DNA from: Mycetohabitans endofungorum | Lineage (GTDB): Bacteria; Pseudomonadota; Gammaproteobacteria; Burkholderiales; Burkholderiaceae | Direction of reading: 5' to 3' | Assembly: GCF_037477895.1 (NCBI RefSeq) | Contig: NZ_CP132745.1 | Coordinates: 496,001-560,000 of the forward strand | DNA length: 64,000 bases | Shown here: piece by piece, positions 1 through 11,700 of the stretch | How positions within the stretch are numbered: the stretch's first letter is position 1 | Layout of the letters: each line of letters starts with the position of its first letter | Notes under the pieces: model-generated | What the model was told of the DNA's origin: nothing | The model's database searches: none | Seen by the model: only the letters and a program-made list of their open reading frames with translations | Made by a program: the position numbers and the translations under genes

Positions 1-2739
1 CTGCGCATGCTGAGCCAGGCACGCCTCGATCTCACCGAGCTCAATGCGAAAGCCCCGGATCTTGACTTGATGATCGTTGCGGCCCAAAAATTCCAAGTTT
101 CCATCGGGCAAGTAGCGCGCCAAATCCCCCGTCTTGTACATCCGCGCATCGGGCTCAGAGGCGAACGGATCGCGCACAAAACGCTCGGCCGTCAATTCCG
201 GGCGATTTAAATAGCCACGTGCCACCCCGGCGCCACCGATATACAGCTCCCCCACCGCGCCCAGCGGCACCGGCTGGCCATAGCGATCGAGCAGGTAAAT
301 GCGCGTGTTCGCGATCGGCCGGCCAATTGGAATGCTTGTATCCTGTGTGACATTGCACACCTCATACCAGCTCGCATAGGTGACTGTTTCCGTTGGGCCA
401 TACACATGTAGCAGATGCCGCGGCTTCGCTTGCTGTAGGACGCGGAACACGCATCGCGGATCCGCATTTTCTCCTCCAAACAACAAGTAATGCAGATCAC
501 TAAATGCCTCAACCTTCTCTTTAACCATCTGGTTAAAGAGCGCCGTCGTCAAAAATAATACTGTCACACCACTTTGCTTGAGCTTACGGGCCAACATGGC
601 AGGAGAAAGCAAAGTCTCCCGCTCGATAACCTCGATGCGTGCCCCATTCAACAGCGGTGCCCAGATCTCGAAAGTCGTCGCGTCGAATGCCATGTTCGAT
701 GCGAGTGCGAAGACGGCTCCCGGCTCAACCTTTATGTAATCTGTATTTCGCACCAACCGAACCACGCCTTGATGATGAACCATCACCCCTTTGGGCACAC
801 CGGTCGAACCCGACGTATAGATCACATACGCCAGATGCCGGGCCGTCAGGCCCGCTACCGACGGATTCATGTCCGGCAACGCCGGCACGGTAGCCGGATC
901 GAGCACCGTGCACTCGGCCAGCGCCGCCTCACCCAACGCAGCGCGCCCGGCCGCATCGGCAAGCACAATGCTCGGTGCCGCATCGACGAGGATATGCGCC
1001 AAGCGCTCACTCGGATAGGCGGGATCGAGCGGCACATACGCGCCACCCGCCTTCAGGATCGCCAGCAGCCCCACCACCATCGCCGGGCTGCGCTGCACGC
1101 AGATCGCCACCCGGGCATCCGGCACAACACCCAGTTCGATCAACTGATGCGCGAGACGATTCGCCCGGGCATTGAGCTCGGCGTAACTCAGCGTCTGGTC
1201 TTCATACACCAGTGCTGTGGCTTCAGGCGTGCGCTCCACCTGCGCTTCAAACAGCTGGTGAATACATTGGTGCGCCGGATAGTCCCGCTGCGTCGCGTTC
1301 CACGTCTGCAGCAACAACGTGCGCTCGGCCGGCGACAGCAATTCGACGCGCGTCACCGGATACGCTGCGTCAGCAGCCATCGCCTGCAACATCGTCTGCA
1401 AATACCCGACGTGTCGCTCGATCGTCTCGCGATCGAACAGCGCCGTCGCATAGCCTAGCGCGCCGACCATCTCCTCGCCAGACTCATACAAGTGCAGGTC
1501 CAGATCGAACTTGACCACATCGTAAGCCCAATCCGCTGGTGTGACCTCTACCTCCGGCAAATCCCACACGGCACGCTCGTTGCTCTGCCACACGAACATC
1601 ACTTGAAACAGCGGCGTATGATCAAGCCGCCTCGGCGGCTGCACAATCTCCACCACTTGCTCGAACGGCACATCCTGATGCGCTTGCGCTTCCAGCGTCG
1701 TGCGCCGCACCCGCTCAAGCAGCTGTGTGGCGCTCGGCTCGCCCGACACATCCATGCGCAACGCCAGCGTGTTCACAAAAAAGCCAATCAATGGCTCAAT
1801 CTGAGGATGGTGACGATTGGCGCTTGCCGTGCCAATGACCAGATCCCCCTGCCCCGACAGCCGCGCGAGCACCGCGCTCCACGCCGCGAGCACCGTCATG
1901 AATAGCGTCGCGCCTTGCGCTTGGCTCCAACGCTTGAGCGCTTGCGTGGTTTGCGCATCGATCTGAATCGGCACGTAGGCCCCTTCGAACGATTGCTGCG
2001 CCGGGCGCGGTCGGTCGGTCGGCAACGTCAGCAGCACCGGGGCATCGGCCAGCTGCGTGCGCCAGTACTCACTTTGCGCCTTGAGCCGCTCGCCCGAGAG
2101 CCACTGACGCTGCCACGCCGCATAATCCGGATATTGGATCGTCAGCGACGGCAGCGGATCTGTCTGTCCGTCACAGGCCGCGCGATACAACGTATTCAAT
2201 TCGCGCACCAGCACGCCGATTGACCAGCCATCCGACACGATATGGTGCTGCACGAGCAGCATCACGTACTCGTCATCGGCCACTTGAATGCCGCACGCGC
2301 GCATCAACGGGCCACGGGCCAGATCGAACGGCGCTTGGCCCGCCTTGGCGCTGAGTTGGGCGAGCTGAGTAGCCGCGTCAGACACGCCGCGCAGGTCATG
2401 CCAGGTCATCGGCATCCCTGCCTCGGCGGGCAACAGCTGCACCTGCGGCTGACCGTCAACGCTGACGAACACCGAGCGCAGCGCTTCGTGACGCGCCCAT
2501 AGCGCATCCAGTGCTTGTTGCCACACGATGGGGTTCAATGTACCGCGCAGGCGCAATGCCATCGGCATATGATACGTATCGCTCGCACTATCGAGCTGCG
2601 CAAAAAACCACAGCCGTTGCTGCGCGAACGACAGCGGCAGTGCACCGTCACGCGAGACCGGCGTGATCGCGGGTAGCGCCGCACCGTCTGACGCGCATTG
2701 CGCCTCGAGTACCGCAGCCAAGCCGGCCAATGTGGGGGC
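1..2739 (-). other. NRPS module 4: C-A (partial), predicted isoleucine-like
   Basis: Condensation lies about 2660-1300; the adenylation domain starts near 1270 and leaves the window before its carrier domain. The pocket read from FDATTFE, LFLTTA, LLFGGE, HVYGPTE and TVTY is D-A-F-F-L-G-V-T-Y-(K). It resembles the isoleucine codes DGFFLGVVYK and DAFFYGITFK. A branched aliphatic residue is likely. Confidence 0.7.
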
Positions 2740-5700
2740 AGCAAACAACGTCGCCAGCGGCAATGTGATGCCCAGCGCAGCTACCCGATTCATCAAACGC
2801 ACCGCGAGCAGCGAATGACCACCCAACGCGAAGAAATTGTCGTGCCGACCGACTCGTTCGACACCCAGCAACTCGCTCCAGATCGCCGCTAGCGTGGTCT
2901 CGAGCTCGCTCTGCGGCGCTTCATACACTTGCAACGCAAAAGCCGCGCCATCTGGCGCCGGCAGCGCACGCTGGTTCAGCTTGCCACTCAGCGTCAAAGG
3001 CAGCGTGTCAAGCTGCACGAACGCGACCGGCACCATGTAATCCGGCAGCGTTTGGCTAAGATAGGCTTTGAGCTCAACCGGGGTTAGCGACCCACCGTCA
3101 GCCGCGACCCAATAGGCCACCAAACGTCTGTCACCCGGACAATCCTCGCGCGACACCACCACTGACTGCGCGATGCTCGGATGCTTGGCCAATGCCGCTT
3201 CGATTTCCCCAGGTTCGATGCGAAAGCCCCGAATCTTGATCTGCTGATCCACGCGGCCGATATATTCCAACTGCCCATCCGAGCGCCATCTTGCCAGGTC
3301 TCCTGTTCGGTATAGCCGTTCGCCGGGTTCAAATGGGCTCGGTATAAAGCGTTCGGCACTCAGCTCAGGTTGATTGATATAGCCACGCGCCACCCCCGCA
3401 CCCGCAATATACAACTCGCCCGTCACTCCTGGCGGCATAAGCTCCAAATGCTGCCCCAGCACATAGACTCGCACATTGGGCACCGGCCGACCGATCGGCA
3501 CCCTTCCTTCCTGCTGGGCGTCGGCCTTGAACCACGTTGACGCCATCGTGCATTCGCTGGGACCGTATTGATTGACCACCGTTACTTGACGGCCAAACGC
3601 CTTGTGTACCTGTTCACATACACTTGCCTCCAGCGGCTCACCAGAGGTCAGGATAGTATTCAACGACGATGCAATGGGGCCCTTCGGTACGGTTTCACAA
3701 AGACTACGCAAAAAGCTTGGTGTGATACTCAGCAGTTTCGTCACCGACCTTTCGCGAATCGCTGATAGATAGCGGCCTGGCTCTTTCGCCTGCTCATTGG
3801 GCACGATGATCACGCGCGCGCCTGCTGCCAACGGACCAAACAAGTCGCGCACACAGGGGTCAAAGGCAAGACCCGTAATATTTAAAATAGTATCCGCACA
3901 CGTGATGGCGTAATGGCGAGTCAGAAAACTTAAATAATTGACAACGCCACGATGCGAATGCATCACGCCTTTAGGCTGCCCTGTCGAACCCGAGGTATAA
4001 ATAATGTAAGCAAGATGCTCGGCGGTGACTCCACTGTCCAGTCGTGTCTTGGGACACGCGGCAATCTTGGCCCAGTCCGTATCCAAGTAAATACGTCGTG
4101 CCTGGATTTCAGGCAGCCTCGCTTCAAGGTGGGATTGCGTCACCAACACCGCGACGCTCGCCTGGCGCAACATAGACGCTAAGCGCTCGGCCGGATGGCT
4201 GGGGTCCAGCGGCAAATACGCGCCGCCCGCCTTCAGAATGCCTAATAGGCCAATGATTGCCTCAAGCGAGCGCTCGGCGCATAACCCCACCACGACTTCC
4301 GGACCCACATCTAAGGTACTAAGGTAATGCGCCAGTTGATTTGCCCTATCGTTTAATTGCGCATAGCTCAGCGTCTGATCCTCATAGACCAATGCCGTTG
4401 CATCCGGCGTGCGCTCCACCTGTGCTTCGAACAATTGGTGAATACACCGATGCGATGGATAATTCTGTTGCGTCGCGTTCCACGTCTGCAGCAACAACGT
4501 GCGCTCGGCCGGCGACAGCAATTCGACGCGCGTCACCGGGTGCGATGTGTCAGCGGCCATCGCCTGCAACATCGTTTTCAGATAGCCGACGTGCCGCTCG
4601 ATCGTCGCGTGATCGAACAACGCCGTCGCATAGTGCAGAACGCCGATCATCTCTCCACCGGCTTCATGCATGTGCAGGTTCAAATCGAACTTGGCCACCT
4701 CGTGATCCCGGCCAGCGGACGTGACCTCCAGCCCCGGCAAGGCCCACGTGCCGCGCTCGTTGCTCTGCCACACGAACATCACTTGAAACAGCGGCGTATG
4801 ATCAAGCCGCCTCGGCGGCTGCACAATCTCCACCACTTGCTCGAACGGCACATCCTGATGCGCTTGCGCCTCCAGTGCCGTGCGCCGCACCCGCTCAAGC
4901 AACTGTGCCGCGCTCGGCTCGCCCGACACATCCATGCGCAACGCCAGCGTGTTCACAAAAAAGCCAATCAACGGCTCAATCTGAGGATGGTGACGATTGG
5001 CACTTGCCGTGCCAATGACCAGATCCTCCTGCCCCGACAGCCGCGCGAGCACCGCGCTCCACGCGGCCAACACCGTCATGAATAGCGTCGCGCCTTGCGC
5101 TTGGCTCCAACGCTTGAGCGCTTGCGTGGTTTGCGCATCGATCCGAATCGGCACATGCGCGCCGGCAAACGATTGCTGCGCCGGACGCGGTCGGTCGGTC
5201 GGCAACGTCAGCAGCACCGGGGCATCGGCCAGCTGCGTGCGCCAGTATTCACTTTGCGCCTTGAGCCGCTCGCCCGAGAGCCACTGACGCTGCCACGCCG
5301 CATAATCCGGATATTGGATCGTCAGCGCCGGCAGCGGATCCGTCTGTCCGTCACAGGCCGCGCGATACAACGTATTCAATTCGCGCACCAGCACCCCGAT
5401 TGACCAGCCATCCGACACGATATGGTGCTGCACGAGCAGCATCACGTACTCGTCATCGGCCACTTGAATGCCGCACGCGCGCATCAGCGGGTCACAGGCC
5501 AGATTGAACGGTGCTTGGGCGGCCTCGGCGCTGAGTTGGGCGAGCTGAGTAGCCGCGTCAGACACGCCGCGCAGATCATGCCAGGTCATCGGCATCCCTG
5601 CCTCGGCGGGCAACAGCTGCACCTGCGGCTGACCGTCAACGCTGACGAACACCGAGCGCAGCGCTTCGTGACGCGCCCATAGCGCATCCAGTGCTTGTTG

Positions 5701-8700
5701 CCACGCGATGGGGTTCAATGTACCGCGCAGGCGCAATGCCATCGGCATATGATACGTATCGCTCACACTATCAAGCTGCGCAAAGAACCACAGCCGTTGC
5801 TGCGCGAACGACAGCGGCAACGCACCATCACGCGACACCGGTGTGATCGCGGGTGGCGCCGCACCGTCTGACGTACGCTGCCTGTTCAGCGCAGCGGCCA
5901 GGCCGGCCAGCGTCGGGGCAGCAAACAGGGTCGTCAGCGGCAATGCGATGCCCAGCGCAGCTACCCGGTTCATTAAGCGCACCGCGAGCAACGAATGGCC
6001 ACCGAGCGCGAAGAAATTGTCGTGCCGACCGACCGGCTCCACACCGAGCAATTCGGACCAAATCTGAGCCAGCGTGATCTCGAGCTCGCCCTGCGGTGCC
6101 TCATACGCTTGATGCGCAAACGCGTCAGCGCTGGGCGCCGGCAACGCTCGCCGGTCCAGCTTGCCGTTTGGCGTCAGCGGCAATGCATCGAGTCGCACAA
6201 ACGCACCGGGCACCATGTACTCGGGCAACGCGGCCGCCACATGCGTGCGCAACGTGCCCGCTAACGCATCATCAGGATCGGCCACCACATACGCAACTAG
6301 CCGTTTATCTTGGCCTTCGCCCCTGGCCAGCACAACCGCGTCGTGCACCTGCGTATGCTGAGCCAAGCATGTCTCGATCTCACCGAGCTCAATGCGAAAA
6401 CCCCGGATCTTGACTTGATGATCGTTGCGGCCCAGGAATTCCAAATTACCGTCTGGTAAATACCGCGCCAGGTCCCCTGTCTTGTACATCCGCGCATCGG
6501 GCTCAGAGGCGAACGGATCGCGCACAAAACGCTCGGCCGTCAATTTGGGGCGATTTAAATAGCCACGTGCCACCCCGGCGCCACCGATATACAGCTCGCC
6601 GACTGTTCCCAATGGCACCGGCTGGCCGTGCGCATCAAGCAGATAAATCCTTGTGTTCGCAATCGGCCGGCCAATCGAGACCTCACCGCTGAAGTCACGT
6701 GCACCACGCCATACTGTGGCACAAACGGTTGCCTCCGTGGGACCATAGGCATTCAAGACCGTGCCTTGATCGGCCAAGTCTCGAACCAACGTTGCACTGG
6801 GCGCTTCACCTGCCAAAATCAGCGTCAAGGACGGCCCAAGGCTGGGCAAATCTGCACCATGTTGAAGCAGTGCAGGCGGTAAAGTCGCGTGCGTAATCGC
6901 ATGGCTTGCCAAATAGTCCCACAGAGCATGCCGATCCTGCCGGGCCGTCTCGGGTGGCAGATACAACGCTGCACCGCTGCCAAAGGCCATCAAGATTTCA
7001 AATGCACTCGCATCAAAGCTGAACGACGCAAACTGCAAAACACGGCTGGCTGGCTGCCCCCCAAAACAGGCTATCTGCGCCAGAGCAAGGTTCACCACGC
7101 CCCGATGCTCGACCATCACTCCTTTGGGCGTGCCGGTCGAGCCAGACGTATAGATCACATACGCCAGATGCCGGGCCGTCAGGCCCGCTACCGACGGATT
7201 CATGTCCGGCAACGCCGGCACGGTAGCCGGATCGAGCACCGTGCACTCGGCCAGCGCCGCCTCACCCAACGCAGCGCGCCCGGCCGCATCGGCAAGCACA
7301 ATGCTCGGTGCCGCATCGACGAGGATATGCGCCAAGCGCTCACTCGGATAGGCGGGATCGAGCGGCACATACGCGCCACCCGCCTTCAGGATCGCCAGCA
7401 GCCCCACCACCATCGCCGGGCTGCGCTGCACGCAGATCGCCACCCGGGCATCCGGCACAACACCCAGTTCGATCAACTGATGCGCGAGACGATTCGCCCG
7501 GGCATTGAGCTCGGCGTAACTCAGCGTCTGGTCTTCATACACCAGTGCTGTGGCTTCAGGCGTGCGCTCCACCTGCGCTTCAAACAGCTGGTGAATACAT
7601 TGGTGCGCCGGATAGTCCCGCTGCGTCGCGTTCCACGTCTGCAGCAACAACGTGCGCTCGGCCGGCGACAGCAATTCGACGCGCGTCACCGGATACGCTG
7701 CGTCAGCAGCCATCGCCTGCAACATCGTCTGCAAATACCCGACGTGTCGCTCGATCGTCTCGCGATCGAACAGCGCCGTCGCATAGCCTAGCGCGCCGAC
7801 CATCTCCTCGCCAGACTCATACAAGTGCAGGTCCAGATCGAACTTGACCACATCGTAAGCCCAATCCGCTGGTGTGACCTCTACCTCCGGCAAATCCCAC
7901 ACGGCACGCTCGTTGCTCTGCCACACGAACATCACTTGAAACAGCGGCGTATGATCAAGCCGCCTCGGCGGCTGCACAATCTCCACCACTTGCTCGAACG
8001 GCACATCCTGATGCGCTTGCGCCTCCAGTGCCGTGCGCCGCACCCGCTCAAGCAGCTGTGTGGCGCTCGGCTCGCCCGACACATCCATGCGCAACGCCAG
8101 CGTGTTCACAAAAAAGCCAATCAATGGCTCAATCTGAGGATGGTGACGATTGGCGCTTGCCGTGCCAATGACCAGATCCCCCTGCCCCGACAGCCGCGCG
8201 AGCACCGCGCTCCACGCCGCGAGCACCGTCATGAATAGCGTCGCGCCTTGCGCTTGGCTCCAACGCTTGAGCGCTTGCGTGGTTTGCGCATCGATCTGAA
8301 TCGGCACGTAGGCCCCTTCGAACGATTGCTGCGCCGGGCGCGGTCGGTCGGTCGGCAACGTCAGCAGCACCGGGGCATCGGCCAGCTGCGTGCGCCAGTA
8401 CTCACTTTGCGCCTTGAGCCGCTCGCCCGAGAGCCACTGACGCTGCCACGCCGCATAATCCGGATATTGGATCGTCAGCGACGGCAGCGGATCTGTCTGT
8501 CCGTCACAGGCCGCGCGATACAACGTATTCAATTCGCGCACCAGCACGCCGATTGACCAGCCATCCGACACGATATGGTGCTGCACGAGCAGCATCACGT
8601 ACTCGTCATCGGCCACTTGAATGCCGCACGCGCGCATCAACGGGCCGCAGGCCAGGTCGAACGGTGCTTGGGCGGCCTCGGCGCGCAGTTGCACCAACTG

Positions 8701-11700
8701 CGCCTGCGCGTCGCGCACGCCGCGCAGATCATGCCAGGTCATCGGCATCCCTGCTTCGGCGGGCAACAGCTGCACCTGCGGCTGACCGTCAACGCTGACG
8801 AACACCGAGCGCAGCGCTTCGTGACGCGCCCATAGCGCATCCAGTGCTTGTTGCCACACGATGGGGTTCAATGTACCGCGCAGGCGCAATGCCATCGACA
8901 TATGATACGTATCGCTCCCCCCATCGAGCTGCGCGAGGAACCACAGCCGTTGCTGCGCGAACGACAGCGGCAGTGCGCCGTCACGCGACACCGGCGTGAT
9001 CGCGGGTAGCGCCGCACCGTCTGACGCGCGTTGCGCCTCGAGTACCGCAGCCAAGCCGGCCAATGTGGGGGCAGCAAACAACGTCGCCAGCGGCAATGCG
9101 ATGCCCAGCGCAGCTACCCGATTCATCAAACGCACCGCGAGCAGCGAATGACCACCCAACGCGAAGAAATTGTCGTGCCGACCGACCGGCTCCACACCGA
9201 GCAATTCGGACCAAATCTGAGCCAGCGTGGTCTCGAGCTCGCCTTGTGGTGCCTCATACGCCTGGTGCGCAAACGCGTCAGCGCTGGGTGCCGGCAACGC
9301 TCTCCGGTCCAGCTTGCCGTTCGGTGTCAAGGGGAATGCGTCAAGCTGCACAAATGCACTGGGCACCATGTACTCGGGCAATGCGGCCGCCACATGCGTG
9401 CGCAACGTGCCCGCTAACGCGTCATCAGGATCGGCCACCACATACGCGACTAGCCGTTTATCTTGGCCTTCGCCTGTTGCCAGCACAACCGCGTCGCGCA
9501 CCTGCGCATGCTGAGTCAAGCACGCCTCGATCTCACCGAGCTCAATGCGAAAACCCCGGATCTTGACTTGATGATCGTTGCGGCCCAGGAATTCCAAATT
9601 ACCGTCCGGTAAATACCGCGCCAAATCCCCTGTCTTGTACATCCGCGCATCGGGCTCAGAGGCGAACGGATCGCGCACAAAACGCTCGGCCGTCAATTCG
9701 GGGCGATTTAAATAGCCGCGTGCCACCCCGGCGCCACCGATATACAGCTCCCCTACCGTGCCCAGCGGCACCGGCTGACCGTAGCGATCGAGCAGGTAAA
9801 TGCGCGTGTTCGCGATCGGCCGGCCAATTGGAATGCTGACGATGTCTTCCCGAATAGCGTTAATTCTATACGTCGTTGTAAACGTCGTACTTTCGGTTGG
9901 GCCATACCCGTTAATCAGTTGCTGAGGTGGCGTACCCTTTAACACTTGCGCCACCACGCTGGCATCCAGTGCATCTCCTCCTACAATCAATGCTTTGAGT
10001 TGCGGAAAAACCGGCCCTAGTTCTATAAACAACTGATTAAATAGCCCAACGGTGAGCCACAAAATGCTAATGCGCTGTTCCCGCAAGGTTTGAGCAAAAG
10101 CAGCGGGATTGAGCACCGTGTCGCGACTGATAACGACAGCCGTGGCACCGTTGAGTAGCGGAGCCCAGACTTCAAAGGTACTCGCGTCAAATGCTGGGTT
10201 GGCTGCAAGCGCCACACGATCAGCAGCCCCAACATCGAGATAACCATTATTGATGACCAGTCGGGCAATGGAGCGATGCTCGACCATCACGCCCTTGGGC
10301 ACACCGGTCGAACCGGACGTATAGATCACATATGCCAGATGGCGGGACGTGAGTGCCGGCACCGACGGATTCGTCTCTGCTCGCGCCGGCAGCCTATTCG
10401 GATCGAGCACCGTGCGATGAGCCAAGGCCGCTTCGCCCAACGCCGCCCGGCCCGCTGCATCGACCAGCACAATGTCCGGCGCCGCATCCGCGAGAATATG
10501 CGCGAGCCGCTCGCCCGGATAATTTGGATCGATCGGCACATACGCCCCACCCGCTTTCAAAATCGCCAGCAGCCCCACCACCGTCGCCGGGCTGCGCTGC
10601 ATGCAGATCGCCACGCGCGCATCCGGCACAACACCCAGTTCGATCAACTGATGCGCGAGACGATTCGCCCGGGCATTGAGCTCGGCGTAACTGAGCGTCT
10701 GGTCTTCATACACCAGTGCTGTGGCTTCAGGCGTGCGCTCCACCTGCGCTTCAAACAGTTGATGAATGCACCGATGTGAGGGGTAATCGCGTTGCGTCGC
10801 GTTCCATTCGATCAGCAGTCGATGCCGCTCCTCAATATCGAGCAGATTTATTTCACCAATTGGTTGCGTAACGTCAGCGGCCAGCGCTTGCATAAACCGG
10901 ACAAACCGACACCGATGCGCCTCAAGCTCTTCCGCCGTGTAGCATGCAGGATTCACGTCAAAATCAATCCGTAATTGAGGGTTATCTGGCGTCCAATAGA
11001 CCGCAAGCATCAAATCCTCGACCGGACCATTGAGCAGATTATGATTCGACGACGGATAACCATCGAACAATAGATCGTAGTCAAACGGCATCACGTTGAC
11101 TGCGGCGCCAAATAGTGCTTGTCCAGGCATGAGCTCAAGCTTGCGCCGCAGCGCCTCGCTCGGATAACGTTGATACCGGAAGCCACGTTGGATCTGCGCA
11201 GCCTGCTGCAGCAACGATGCTAAGGCCATCTTCGTTTCGAACGTGAACCGCAGTGGAACTGTATTAGAAACCACACCAGGAATATGTCGATTCGCGCCTA
11301 GGCGAGCGGTCACCGGCAAGCCTAGCGCCACATCTTGGGCTCCGGTCATCCGATGCAAATACGCAGCCAACGCGGCCGTTAGAAACTGGGCTAGCCGACC
11401 CACATCTGACGCAGCGTCGCCCAGCACCTGGGTCGCCAGGTAAGCTGTCTGACGCAACCGGTGCTGTAAAGCCGGGGCGGCACGATTTGCCAGCGTCGCA
11501 GGCTCAGGCCAATGGGCACAGTGCTTGAGCCAATACGCTTCGTCTTGCGCCCGTTGGGCCGAGGTCTGATACTGCGCATCGCTTTCTAGCAGCTTCAGCA
11601 CCGAGCCCAACGTACAGGGCGCGGGCGCCTCTCCCACGCGCAGCGCGCTGTACACGTGTGCAACACGTTGCGCGATCAGGGAAAACGCATACCCATCCAT

